A DNA stretch of 13,518 bases from Chitinophaga pinensis (GCA_945866165.1 CAMBGO010000046.1:1-13518); one strand, 5' to 3'. Positions 4,651-13,105 are shown, counted from the first letter of the stretch. The notes: generated from the letters alone by a model not told the origin. Made by a program: numbers and translations.

Positions 4651-7011
4651 ATGAAAAAAAGTATTTTCGCGTTTATTTTAGTTTTATGTTGTGTTGCATC
4701 TTCAGCACAGGAATCCTTCAACATTCAGGTAGTTGATAGCTTAACAGATAATCCTATTGAGGGAGTATCCATTGTAGCAAAGAATGGCGTCGCTGGTTTA
4801 ACGGACAGAAATGGTAAATTTAATTTTACCAATAAGAGTAAATCAATGTTAATAACGATTAGTTCAATTGGCTATCGTAATATTGAAATACTAACTCTGC
4901 CAAATAATCTACAAACCATCAGGTTAAAAAGGGAAATCCAATTAATGGATCCCATTGAAATAAAATCTGTGAGAGCAGGAGATATTTATCCATTCACACA
5001 AACTTTAATAACAAAAAAAGAAATAGAAAAAAGAAACACAGGTCAGGATCTCCCCTTTCTACTAAATCAAATACCTGGCACAGTTACCAATTCAGATGCT
5101 GGTAATGGTATTGGCTATACTGGAATTAGAATTAGGGGAACAGACCCCTCAAGAATTAATATCACTCTAAATGGTATACCATATAATGACGCAGAATCGC
5201 AAGGTGTTTTTTTTGTAAACATCCCAGACATTATATCGTCAGCAAATAATATTCAAGTGCAAAGAGGAGTTGGAACTAGTAGCAATGGAACTGGCGCTTT
5301 TGGTGCCACAATCAACCTGATGACAAATGATGTTGTACCCAATGCATATGGAATACTAAGCAATAGCATTGGTTCATTCCAAAGTATAAAAAATACAATT
5401 AAAGCCGGAACCGGATTGATAAATAAGCGATATACGATAGATATGCGATTGTCCTCAATTAAAAGTAATGGGTATATCGAAAGAGCAAAAACAGATTTAA
5501 AATCATTTTATCTTTCGGCTGCAAGTGTAAAAGAAAATTCGTCGTTAAGGCTTAATATCTTTTCTGGAAAAGAAAAAACTTACCAGGCATGGTATGGGAT
5601 TTCAGAAGAACAACTTCAGTCAAATCGGAGGTATAACCAAGCTGGCACTGAAAAAAATGATACTCCATACGAAAACGAGACAGATAATTACTCACAAACT
5701 CATTATCAATTATTTTACAATAAAAAAATAAACTCTAACTGGAGCTTGAATAATTCTACCTATGTAACAAATGGAAGCGGCTATTATGAACAATACAAAG
5801 CAGATCAAGAATACGTTAACTATGGATTAAACAATAGGATAGTCAATAACAATATCATCACAAAAACAGACTTAGTAAGACAACTTTGGTTAAAAAATAC
5901 ATTTGTAGGCAATAACATTACAATTCAACATAAAACAAACAGAAAAGAAATCATAATCGGATTAGGATCTAATTCATATAATGGAAATCATTTTGGAAAA
6001 GTAATATGGGCTCGTCTAGATATACCTAAGAATTACCAATGGTATAATCTTGATGCGAAGAAATCTGAACAATTTGTATTCGGAAAATGGCTTCAAAAGC
6101 TAGAGAATGATTTGGTTTTATTTGGGGATGTTCAAATTCGTACAATTAATTATAAAATAAATGGCTTTAGAAATAACCCAACACTTCAAATAAATAATCA
6201 ATGGGCTTTCATAAACCCAAAAGCAGGAATAAGAAAAAAAATAGGAAAGTATAACTTCTTTGTTTCATATGCAATGGCAAATAAGGAACCAAACCGTGAT
6301 GATTTTGAGGCAGGTGTAAAAGAAAATCCAAAATTTGAAACATTACATGATTTTGAAACAGGAATTGAGAGAAAAAAAGAGAATCAAACCATATCTGCTA
6401 CAGCCTATTACATGCGTTATAAAAACCAACTGATATTAACAGGAAGAATAAATGATGTTGGTGCATATACAAGAAGTAATATCCCAAATAGCTATAGAGT
6501 TGGAATTGAAATTGAAAATTCCTCTACTATCACAAAATGGTTAAAAATTATGGGAAATATTTCAATAAGTGAAAATAAAATTCTTGACTTCACTGATTAT
6601 TATGATGATTATGATGAAGGAAATCAAAAAAATACGTTCTACTCAAAAGCGAATATTTCATTCTCGCCATCGATTGTTGGAAGCTCAACAATATCACTAA
6701 ACATTACCAAACAAGCACAGATAAATTTAATTTCAAAATATGTCGGAAGGCAGTACCTTGATAATACATCCAGAAAAGACCGGTCGCTTAACTCCTATTT
6801 CATTCAAGATTTACAAGTCAATCATCAGTTTAACTTAAAAAACCTAAAATCAACTGAATTAATATTACAGGTTAATAATATTTGGAACAAACGTTATGAA
6901 CCAAACGGTTACACTTATACGTATAAATATGAAGGGATGATTTATAAAAACAATTACTATTACCCTATGGCAACAACCAATTTCATGCTTGGACTAAACA
7001 TTGGCTTTTAG
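4651..7011 (+). CDS. TonB-dependent outer-membrane receptor, probably for thiamine or a precursor
   Basis: The 786-residue protein has a signal peptide (1-20, ending SSAQ). Next is a carboxypeptidase-regulatory-like beta-sandwich (about 23-95; SLTDNPIEGVSIVAKNG then GLTDRNGKF), the N-terminal extension typical of Bacteroidota receptors. The plug domain covers about 115-227 and contains IRIRGTDPSRINITLNGIP and IQVQRGVGTSSNGTGAFGATINL. A 22-strand-type barrel extends to a C-terminal aromatic (GLNIGF). No SusD partner follows, so it is more like a vitamin or siderophore receptor than a SusC glycan importer. Substrate is inferred from the TPP riboswitch in its leader; THI-element-linked outer-membrane receptors are known in Bacteroidota. 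No thiamine biosynthesis gene or inner-membrane transporter such as PnuT lies next to it in this window. The gene is intact. Confidence 0.93.
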   Translation: MKKSIFAFILVLCCVASSAQESFNIQVVDSLTDNPIEGVSIVAKNGVAGLTDRNGKFNFTNKSKSMLITISSIGYRNIEILTLPNNLQTIRLKREIQLMDPIEIKSVRAGDIYPFTQTLITKKEIEKRNTGQDLPFLLNQIPGTVTNSDAGNGIGYTGIRIRGTDPSRINITLNGIPYNDAESQGVFFVNIPDIISSANNIQVQRGVGTSSNGTGAFGATINLMTNDVVPNAYGILSNSIGSFQSIKNTIKAGTGLINKRYTIDMRLSSIKSNGYIERAKTDLKSFYLSAASVKENSSLRLNIFSGKEKTYQAWYGISEEQLQSNRRYNQAGTEKNDTPYENETDNYSQTHYQLFYNKKINSNWSLNNSTYVTNGSGYYEQYKADQEYVNYGLNNRIVNNNIITKTDLVRQLWLKNTFVGNNITIQHKTNRKEIIIGLGSNSYNGNHFGKVIWARLDIPKNYQWYNLDAKKSEQFVFGKWLQKLENDLVLFGDVQIRTINYKINGFRNNPTLQINNQWAFINPKAGIRKKIGKYNFFVSYAMANKEPNRDDFEAGVKENPKFETLHDFETGIERKKENQTISATAYYMRYKNQLILTGRINDVGAYTRSNIPNSYRVGIEIENSSTITKWLKIMGNISISENKILDFTDYYDDYDEGNQKNTFYSKANISFSPSIVGSSTISLNITKQAQINLISKYVGRQYLDNTSRKDRSLNSYFIQDLQVNHQFNLKNLKSTELILQVNNIWNKRYEPNGYTYTYKYEGMIYKNNYYYPMATTNFMLGLNIGF

Positions 7012-7109
7012 AATCATCCGATAATACTAAAATATAAATTAAAGAAATTTAGCCTCTTTAAGAAGAGTTGAAGATTAAAAACATAAATAAGTTGCATGAA
7101 ATATAAAAC

Positions 7110-7763
7110 ATGCAATTGTTTCAAAGGATATCTTCTTTGTCTGTTCTTCTTTACTTAATGTTCATGGGATGTACTCCTGCAAATCGAATAACATCATCTT
7201 GGATAAATAAAAATCATACACAAGAAAAAAAGTACAATAAAATATTTATTGCTGCCCTTGTTACAAATCCACATGTCAGAACCCATATTGAGGAGGAAAT
7301 GAGAAACAATATTTCAATGAAAGGAATCACAGTAGAAAGTAGCTTAGATTATTTCCCACCAAAATTCACAAAAAATAAGCCCCCGGAAGTTGATTCAATG
7401 ATTGACAAAATAAAGGAATTGGATTGTGGGCTGATTTTTACCATTTCAATGATTGAGAAACAAAGTGAAACCAGGTATATCCCGGGTAGTAATAGTTTAT
7501 ATGGCCCATACCGGGGATATGACTTAAGATTCAGGGGATTTTATTCTTATTGGTACCCCTACATGTATGATCAAGGAAACTATGTTACAGACAAAACTTA
7601 TTTTATGGAAGGAAATATATTTGAAACATCAAGTGAAACATTACTTTGGTCAGTTCAAACTGAAACAATAAATCCTGCCTCTGTAGAAAAATTTAGTAAA
7701 GAACTTGTTGCACTTATGTGGGAAAGGGCTTTGATGGATGTAAAGGAAATAAAGTCGAATTAA
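7110..7763 (+). CDS. Putative lipoprotein, resembling DUF4136-type proteins
   Basis: This 217-residue protein starts with a hydrophobic segment ending LMFMGC, with Cys21 as the probable lipidation site. The -3 Phe is not ideal for a lipobox. After it come a SSWIN segment, then KKYNKIFIAALVTNPHVRTH, which looks like the beta-strand and helix opening of the small lipoproteins resembling DUF4136. A Tyr/Phe/Gly-rich stretch (about 120-155) and a strand ending LLWSVQTETINP follow. I place it in that general group by appearance only; no function is known. It lies 98 bp after the receptor with no clear terminator between, so read-through from the riboswitch transcript is possible but unproven. It ends 8 bp from the stop of the convergent rhodanese gene. 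Confidence 0.75.
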   Translation: MQLFQRISSLSVLLYLMFMGCTPANRITSSWINKNHTQEKKYNKIFIAALVTNPHVRTHIEEEMRNNISMKGITVESSLDYFPPKFTKNKPPEVDSMIDKIKELDCGLIFTISMIEKQSETRYIPGSNSLYGPYRGYDLRFRGFYSYWYPYMYDQGNYVTDKTYFMEGNIFETSSETLLWSVQTETINPASVEKFSKELVALMWERALMDVKEIKSN

Positions 7764-7771
7764 TTTGACGT

Positions 7772-8080
7772 CTATGCTGAAAAATGTTCTTGCCAATCAA
7801 GCATTCCACCAGTTACATTAACAACATTTTCAAAACCAAGCGTTTCAAGAATAAGTGCAGCCTGACCACTTCTATTTCCGCTTCTACAATAACATATCAA
7901 TTCTTCTTTTTTTAGATGTTCAATTGTTTCGATATCTGCACTCATAATATCGCCCAGGGGAAGTAAAATACCCCCGATATTGAAATCAGTATGCTCATTG
8001 GGTTCGCGCACATCAACAAGATGCAACTTTTCTCCAGATTCAATTCTTGCATGCAATTCATTTACATTAATCAATCTCAT
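7772..8080 (-). CDS. Single-domain rhodanese-like protein
   Basis: This 102-residue cytosolic protein is one rhodanese domain. It shows VDVREPNEH (22-30), the GGILLPLGDI segment (36-45) and the active-site loop CRSGNRS with the catalytic Cys at residue 65, followed by the closing GGMLDW. Small rhodaneses of this GlpE/PspE size transfer sulfane sulfur to thiophilic acceptors; the physiological partner cannot be told from sequence. The loop is intact, so activity is expected. It lies 33 bp after the PASTA gene on the same strand and may be co-transcribed, though no functional link with cell-wall synthesis is evident. The ATG at 8078-8080 gives the expected MRLINVNEL start. Confidence 0.92.
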   Translation of the reverse strand: MRLINVNELHARIESGEKLHLVDVREPNEHTDFNIGGILLPLGDIMSADIETIEHLKKEELICYCRSGNRSGQAALILETLGFENVVNVTGGMLDWQEHFSA

Positions 8081-8113
8081 TGTATAAAATTTAAAAGTTT
8101 AATCGACAAATTA

Positions 8114-8917
8114 TTACTTTATTGAGTCCACCCGATTCATGGGCTTTGCTAAACTTAGTTTAAGATCCATTAATTGTCCGGCACGCAGTGTATTCGGCTG
8201 CGTAAGGTCATTTAATGGAGAAGGGTTTTGCCAATATACATAGCCCAAAGAACTATCCGAAAAATCTTCATCAAGTGTTATGATGCCAGCCACTAACCCA
8301 TTAACCTCCATTACCATTTTTGCCTCTTGAAAAGTAAGGGCATATAAATCTGGAACAGGTATTGCATCACCTCCAAGTCCAACCCCAATAACCAAATCAA
8401 TTGCTGTCCCCATTCTTATTGGAGAACCCGGTTTTAGTGATTGTCTATGTGACAATTGGTCTTTAACCACATTTTTAGCTATATCATCGGCATAGGAAGT
8501 ATCTCCCAGCTTTAATCCAACAGATTTTAGTTCTATAATTGCATTTCTAAAACTCATACCAACCAAATTTGGCATGTTAATGGTCGGAGGAACGCTACAA
8601 TTTACAGTTAGATAAATTGTTCGATTCACCTTAACAGTTGCATCAGGTTCTGGAAATTGTTTAATAATGAGTTCAGGCAACATTGCATCTACATATATTG
8701 AATCTTGAATCACTACATCAAATCCTTTACGCTCTAGATCATCTTTAACAGCCTTATAATTTTTCCCTTTTACATCTGGAATAACAAGATATTCACCATG
8801 ATTTGTTATCAAGTTTAGTGCTAGTAAAAAACCAACGAGAATTAATAAGGATAAAATAAATCCAGCAAGGATATTCTTCCAAAGTGGTTTTTTTGTTATG
8901 AATCTAAACATTGACAT
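8114..8917 (-). CDS. Membrane-anchored PASTA-domain protein
   Basis: The 267-residue protein has a short cytosolic N-terminus with basic residues (KKPLWK), one transmembrane helix (about 15-37), then three PASTA repeats: about 43-107 (YLVIPDVKGKNY...), 111-178 (TINMPNLVGMSF...) and 185-256 (AIPVPDLYALTF...). PASTA domains of penicillin-binding proteins and Ser/Thr kinases bind peptidoglycan fragments or beta-lactams. Here there is neither a kinase nor a transpeptidase domain, so the protein may be a cell-wall sensor or scaffold; that is inference. Its start is 3 bp after the ddl stop, which shows tight coupling with a peptidoglycan precursor enzyme. Two ATGs (8917 and 8911) are possible; the first is used. 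Confidence 0.92.
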   Translation of the reverse strand: MSMFRFITKKPLWKNILAGFILSLLILVGFLLALNLITNHGEYLVIPDVKGKNYKAVKDDLERKGFDVVIQDSIYVDAMLPELIIKQFPEPDATVKVNRTIYLTVNCSVPPTINMPNLVGMSFRNAIIELKSVGLKLGDTSYADDIAKNVVKDQLSHRQSLKPGSPIRMGTAIDLVIGVGLGGDAIPVPDLYALTFQEAKMVMEVNGLVAGIITLDEDFSDSSLGYVYWQNPSPLNDLTQPNTLRAGQLMDLKLSLAKPMNRVDSIK

Positions 8918-8920
8918 TAA

Positions 8921-9913
8921 CTATTTTTTAAATGCCAGGGCATTATTTATGAGCATACTATAAAAGTACATGAGTTCCATACCTGCAGCGGCAACCTGTT
9001 GTGGAACAATGCTAGAGGCACTTTGACCGGGTACTGTATTGATTTCAAGCAAGTATGGGCTGCATTCAACTTCATTGTATATAAAATCCATTCTAACTAC
9101 CCCATTGCAATTAAACAAAGAATAAATTCCAGCAGCTGCATTTTTAACATTGTTTGAAATTGCTTCTTCGCACTTTGCTGGTGTAATTTCAGTTGATTTA
9201 CCTTGGTATTTCGCTTCAAAGTCAAAAAAATCATTTTCGCTTATGATTTCGGTAATGGGCAGTGTTATTACTTTACCAGCAGATTTAAAAACACCAATGG
9301 TAAATTCCCTACCTTTTATAAATTCTTCAACAAGCACCTGATCATCCTCTTTAAATGCCTTTTCAATTGCTTGATTGAGCTCTTCCCTATGATTCACTTT
9401 GCTGATTCCAATACTGGATCCACCATTGTTGGGTTTTACAAAAAGTGGTAAATTCATTTTATTGACGTTCATTATTTCGACATCAACATTACTTTTAAAG
9501 AGAAGTACTGATTTAGAAACACTGAAGCCTGATGCTCCAGCAATAGCACAAGTATATCGCTTATTAAATGTTATTGCGGAAGTAGCAGCATCGCATGAAG
9601 TGTAAGGCAAACCAAGCATATCAAAATAACCCTGTAATTTACCATCTTCGCCAGGTGTTCCATGTATGCCTATGAGAACAGCATCGAAAATGATTTTAGT
9701 ACCATTTAATATGAAAGTAAATTCATTTTTATCAATATCGATTTGAAATCCATCGGTTGATGGATGAAACCATTTTTCAGGGGTTATATCAATTCTATAT
9801 ACATCAAATAATTCCCTATCAATGTTCTTTTCAATAGTTATTGCACTCTGATAGGAAATCACAGATTCTGAAGAATAACCTCCTGTAACAAATGCAATGA
9901 CTGGCTTTTTCAT
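8921..9913 (-). CDS. ddl: D-alanine--D-alanine ligase
   Basis: Ddl joins two D-Ala molecules with ATP to make the dipeptide of the peptidoglycan stem. The 330 residues carry the ATP-grasp pattern. A GGYSSESVIS N-terminal loop (11-20) holds the Glu that contacts the first D-Ala. HGTPGEDG is at 84-91, the KPNNGGSSIG ATP-binding loop at 160-169 and the VEEF hinge at 195-198. RMDF is at 274-277, and the metal and second-substrate segment EINTVPGQSASSIVP at 290-304. The family's usual HGxxGEDG and E-x-N-x-x-P-G signatures are intact. No Van-type features such as a D-Ala-D-Lac omega loop could be assigned by eye. The ATG at 9911-9913 gives the expected N-terminus. It lies 72 bp after the ferredoxin and 3 bp before the PASTA gene. 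Confidence 0.96.
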   Translation of the reverse strand: MKKPVIAFVTGGYSSESVISYQSAITIEKNIDRELFDVYRIDITPEKWFHPSTDGFQIDIDKNEFTFILNGTKIIFDAVLIGIHGTPGEDGKLQGYFDMLGLPYTSCDAATSAITFNKRYTCAIAGASGFSVSKSVLLFKSNVDVEIMNVNKMNLPLFVKPNNGGSSIGISKVNHREELNQAIEKAFKEDDQVLVEEFIKGREFTIGVFKSAGKVITLPITEIISENDFFDFEAKYQGKSTEITPAKCEEAISNNVKNAAAGIYSLFNCNGVVRMDFIYNEVECSPYLLEINTVPGQSASSIVPQQVAAAGMELMYFYSMLINNALAFKK

Positions 9914-9985
9914 AAAAAATTACTCAGAATGAAAAAATTATAACAAGTTATTCAAGAGTACAATAACCTACAAGAAAGAAATAAA

Positions 9986-10333
9986 TTAAAGGTGAAGGCT
10001 TTGCTTTTTAAGCATAAGCTGCTTAACCGTTTCAACGTATAAATCATCGGGAACACAGCAGTCAACCGGGCAAACTGCTGCGCATTGTGGCTCTTCGTGG
10101 AAGCCTTGACACTCAGTGCACTTGTTTGGCACAATATAGTAGGTATCGTTACCTACTGGAGTGTTCTTTGAATTTGCATCAATTAACGAACCATCCATTA
10201 GGGTAAAGCTGCCTTTAACGGAGGTTCCGTCAGAAATGGCCCATTCAACTCCACCTTCATAGATGGCATTATTTGGGCACTCGGGCTCACATGCTCCACA
10301 ATTGATGCATTCGTCGGTAATTTTTATTGCCAT
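9986..10333 (-). CDS. 2[4Fe-4S] ferredoxin with an insert between the clusters
   Basis: This 115-residue electron carrier has two cluster motifs. The first is C9-x2-C12-x2-C15-x3-C19-P. The second is C72-x2-C75-x8-C84-x3-C88-P, the long-loop form known from Allochromatium-type ferredoxins, which have unusually low potentials. About 50 residues (20-71) with a DGTSVKGSFTLMDGS segment separate the two motifs, much longer than in clostridial ferredoxins. This insert-containing type is, from memory, usual in Bacteroidota. An extra Cys pair (92-93) follows the second motif. It is divergently transcribed from the LuxC-type acyl-CoA reductase gene, 90 bp apart (start codon to start codon). A co-function in reduction is possible but not shown. 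The ATG at 10331-10333 is the only sensible start. Confidence 0.93.
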   Translation of the reverse strand: MAIKITDECINCGACEPECPNNAIYEGGVEWAISDGTSVKGSFTLMDGSLIDANSKNTPVGNDTYYIVPNKCTECQGFHEEPQCAAVCPVDCCVPDDLYVETVKQLMLKKQSLHL

Positions 10334-10367
10334 AACAATTATGTTTTTTTGGGGTTAAAATAGGGTC

Positions 10368-10375
10368 TATTTTTG
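10368..10375 (+). promoter_or_regulatory. Putative -7 promoter box for the acyl-CoA reductase gene
   Basis: TATTTTTG fits TAnnTTTG and lies 48 bp before the ATG at 10424. A TTTG at 10348-10351 gives a 16-bp spacer, shorter than the usual ~19. On the other strand TACCTTTA (10399 down to 10392), one base off consensus, could serve the divergent ferredoxin, so the two promoters would overlap. Confidence 0.35.
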
Positions 10376-10423
10376 CTGTATTTAGCTATTGTAAAGGTAA
10401 TTTAATGATTTGAAAAATTGAAA

Positions 10424-11419
10424 ATGAATTTAGAAAAACGAATTTCTTTATTAACATTTATTGGACAATATATCAAAAGTAATTCAGCAGCTTTTCAGGA
10501 AAAAAAAGAGAGGGCTTATGCTGAAAACAAATGGTTTACGCTCCCTTTTATCGATTTGGCAGCCAATAATATTGCTGACTCCCTGTTGATTGAGCAAAAT
10601 CTAGAATTGTTTGTAAAAAAATTAAACATTGAAAATGTTACTATTTCTCAAAAAACTGTTGGTATTGTTATGGCCGGGAACATCCCTTTAGTAGGTTTTC
10701 ATGACCTTCTTTGTGTTTTTTTAAGCGGGCATAAACAACGTATCAAACTTTCATCAAAAGACAGTGTTTTAATACCACACCTGATAGAAATTGCAAAAAA
10801 CAAATTTCCAGAGCTTGGCGAGTATATTCAATTCAGTGACATGTTAAAAGGATGTGATGCCTACATAGCCACAGGAACAAACAATAGCGCACGGTTTTTT
10901 GAATATTATTTTGGGAAACACCCACATGTCATAAGAAAAAATAGGACGTCAATTGCAATACTTGACGGTGATGAAACTATTGAAAATCTTGAAATGTTGG
11001 CAGATGATATTCAACTGTATTTTGGATTAGGCTGTAGAAATATTACTCAAGTACTTGTGCCAGAAAACTATGACTTTTTACCCTTGCTAAATGCACTAAG
11101 AAAATACGAATATTTTAGGGACCATGATAAATACAAAAACAATTTTGACTACTACCTGACCATTGCAATTATGAATAACCAATATTACATGACGAATGAT
11201 TCTATTCTGTTAATACAAAATGAAAGTCCCTTTTCCCCAATTGGTCAATTGAATTATCGCTATTATAAAAGCAAAGAAGAAGTGTTGAAAAGGCTTAATA
11301 ACAATGAAATACAAACCATTATTGGTAAAGATTTCCAGCAATTTGGAACCACACAAAAACCCGGTTTGGAGGATTTCGCTGATGGAATTAACACTATGAC
11401 ATTTTTACAATCATTGTAG
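10424..11419 (+). CDS. LuxC-family acyl-CoA reductase
   Basis: LuxC-family enzymes reduce acyl groups, as CoA or enzyme thioesters, to aldehydes with NADPH. Counting from the ATG at 10424 the protein has 331 residues; a TTG two codons upstream (10418) is less likely. Family signs are VGIVMAGNIPLVGFHD (79-94), the ATGTNNSARFFEYYFG segment (149-164), and FGLGCRNITQV (200-210), where Cys204 is the probable acyl-carrying nucleophile. Bioluminescence LuxC proteins are longer (about 480), and no luxD, luxA, luxB or luxE is nearby. This is therefore the short Bacteroidota form, whose physiological substrate is not known to me. The divergent ferredoxin gene next door could be functionally linked. The gene ends 157 bp before the protease gene; only a weak AAATTG/CAATTT hairpin follows it. 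Confidence 0.85.
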   Translation: MNLEKRISLLTFIGQYIKSNSAAFQEKKERAYAENKWFTLPFIDLAANNIADSLLIEQNLELFVKKLNIENVTISQKTVGIVMAGNIPLVGFHDLLCVFLSGHKQRIKLSSKDSVLIPHLIEIAKNKFPELGEYIQFSDMLKGCDAYIATGTNNSARFFEYYFGKHPHVIRKNRTSIAILDGDETIENLEMLADDIQLYFGLGCRNITQVLVPENYDFLPLLNALRKYEYFRDHDKYKNNFDYYLTIAIMNNQYYMTNDSILLIQNESPFSPIGQLNYRYYKSKEEVLKRLNNNEIQTIIGKDFQQFGTTQKPGLEDFADGINTMTFLQSL

Positions 11420-11514
11420 TTGAAATTGTTGTTTTGTCAATTTTCCTTGCGGTAAAAAGTTGCCCGAATAAGAATTTGTTAAATAACACAAGAGGTAAGC
11501 TGAAATTCAGTCAT

Positions 11515-11536
11515 GTTTAGTTATTTGCAACTAAAC
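11515..11536. promoter_or_regulatory. Inverted repeat upstream of the HtrA-type protease gene
   Basis: GTTTAGTT (11515-11522) and AACTAAAC (11529-11536) form a perfect 8-bp stem with a 6-base ATTTGC loop, 40 bp before the start codon. The adjacent CGGGCA (11536-11541) is also complementary to TGCCCG at 11461-11466. A near-perfect palindrome CTGAA-A-TTCAG lies at 11500-11510. This may be an operator or a structured leader. There is no T run, so it is not a terminator. Confidence 0.4.
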
Positions 11537-11576
11537 GGGCATACTATTTGTTTCATTACAATAAAATCAATCTACT

Positions 11577-13085
11577 ATGAACTTAAAACAAACATTCACG
11601 GTTATTCTGATTAGTGCAACCACCACCACTGTGGCGATGTTTGGTTACGACACTTTCATTAGAAAACCACGTCCATTTCAAGAAGCACTAGCAAAAATAC
11701 CAGCAAGCTATGCTGGATTTTATGACAGCAATGGGAATACACCTGGGCAACCTGTCGATTTCCAGCCTGCATCTCAAGCTGCCGTTCCAACGGTAGTGCA
11801 TATAACGACTGTCATAGGGAATAGTCAAACGAGTAATAATTTGCCCAAAAACAGAAGAAATCCATTAAGTGATATTTTTGGAGATGATTTCATGGACGAC
11901 TTCTTCAACGGTCCTCAAATGAGATCAGCACCACAACGCGCAAGCGGGTCAGGTGTATTGATCAGTGAGGATGGATATATTGTGACAAATAACCATGTGA
12001 TTGATGAGGCTTCGGAAATCAAGGTTACATTGAATAATAAAAAACAATACAGCGCTAAGCTGATTGGTACAGATCCTAGTAGCGACCTTGCCTTAATTAA
12101 AGTTGAAGCAAAAGGCCTCCCTTTTCTTCTATTCGGTAATTCTGATGATATTAGACTAGGACAGTGGGTTCTCGCTGTAGGTTACCCCTTGAATCTTGAA
12201 ACCACTGTTACTGCAGGTATTATTAGTGCAAAAGCCAGGTCACTTGGAATTAATTCTAGAAAAAGTGTTAGTCCTGTTGAGTCATTTTTACAAACTGATG
12301 CAGCTGTAAACCAGGGAAACTCTGGAGGTGCATTGGTAAACACCAATGGTGAACTCATTGGAATTGTATCAGCCATTGCCTCCCCAACAGGTGCTTATGC
12401 TGGTTATTCGTATGCCATTCCTGTGAATATTGCCAAAAAGATAATAAACGATCTTTTGCAGTATGGAACTGTTCAAAGAGCTTACTTAGGTATTTCCTAT
12501 TTACCTGACAATGCTCCAGAGGAAGAGAAAACGAAAATTGGATTTAAGGAAGGACAAGGAGTGCTCGTTAGGGATGTAACCAAAGATGGAGCAATGGCAA
12601 GCTCAGGCATTCAATCTGGTGATTATATTTCTAAAATAAATGGCAAAAAAGTAGCAACAGGTAGTGAAATGGTTGAGCAAATAGCAAGCTTCAAACCAGG
12701 TGATAAAATCAGTGTCAATTATATTAGGGAAGGAAAAGAATTTACAACCAATATTACCCTAAAAAATAAGGCAGGAAGTTATGAAATTGTAAAAACCCTA
12801 ATTACAGATAAACTTGGTGCTGAATTACAAAATCTCGATAAGAAAAAAGCAACAACATATGGCGTAAAAGGTGGTGTTGTCGTAACAAAAATTTCTGCGG
12901 GCCTGATAGATGACCAAACAAGGATGAGAGATGGATTTGTTATCCTTAAAGTAAACGGAACTGAGGTTAAATCCATTGATGAGTTAAATACAGCAATGAA
13001 AACATCTCCAAAGAGGGCAACTTTTGAAGGGTTTTATCCCGGCTTTGAAGGAGTTTATCAATACCCTGTTGAACTAGCTGAATAA
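11577..13085 (+). CDS. htrA: HtrA/Deg-family periplasmic serine protease with two PDZ domains
   Basis: DegP/DegQ/HtrA proteins degrade or refold damaged envelope proteins. The 502-residue protein has an uncleaved-looking N-terminal hydrophobic anchor (about 5-24) and a Pro/Asn-rich linker with the acidic-aromatic DIFGDDFMDDFFNG segment (99-112). The trypsin-like domain follows with catalytic triad His140 (TNNHV), Asp170 (SSDLAL) and Ser249 (QGNSGGAL). PDZ1 covers about 300-395 (AYLGISYL; DGAMASSGIQSGDYISKING). A shorter PDZ2 covers about 410-500 (KGGVVVTKIS; RDGFVILKVNG). The triad is complete, so it should be active. It is monocistronic: 157 bp separate it from the upstream gene and a strong terminator follows 20 bp after the stop. 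Whether it is DegP-like or DegQ-like cannot be told by eye. Confidence 0.95.
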   Translation: MNLKQTFTVILISATTTTVAMFGYDTFIRKPRPFQEALAKIPASYAGFYDSNGNTPGQPVDFQPASQAAVPTVVHITTVIGNSQTSNNLPKNRRNPLSDIFGDDFMDDFFNGPQMRSAPQRASGSGVLISEDGYIVTNNHVIDEASEIKVTLNNKKQYSAKLIGTDPSSDLALIKVEAKGLPFLLFGNSDDIRLGQWVLAVGYPLNLETTVTAGIISAKARSLGINSRKSVSPVESFLQTDAAVNQGNSGGALVNTNGELIGIVSAIASPTGAYAGYSYAIPVNIAKKIINDLLQYGTVQRAYLGISYLPDNAPEEEKTKIGFKEGQGVLVRDVTKDGAMASSGIQSGDYISKINGKKVATGSEMVEQIASFKPGDKISVNYIREGKEFTTNITLKNKAGSYEIVKTLITDKLGAELQNLDKKKATTYGVKGGVVVTKISAGLIDDQTRMRDGFVILKVNGTEVKSIDELNTAMKTSPKRATFEGFYPGFEGVYQYPVELAE

Positions 13086-13105
13086 ATATAAATTAATTGA
13101 TAATT

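Noticed and set aside
4651..7011. SusC-type glycan importer
   Set aside because: No SusD gene follows and the length (786) is below that of typical SusC proteins; the TPP riboswitch points to a vitamin receptor.
10418..10423. TTG start for the acyl-CoA reductase
   Set aside because: An ATG follows two codons later in frame and is the more likely start; nothing favours the TTG.
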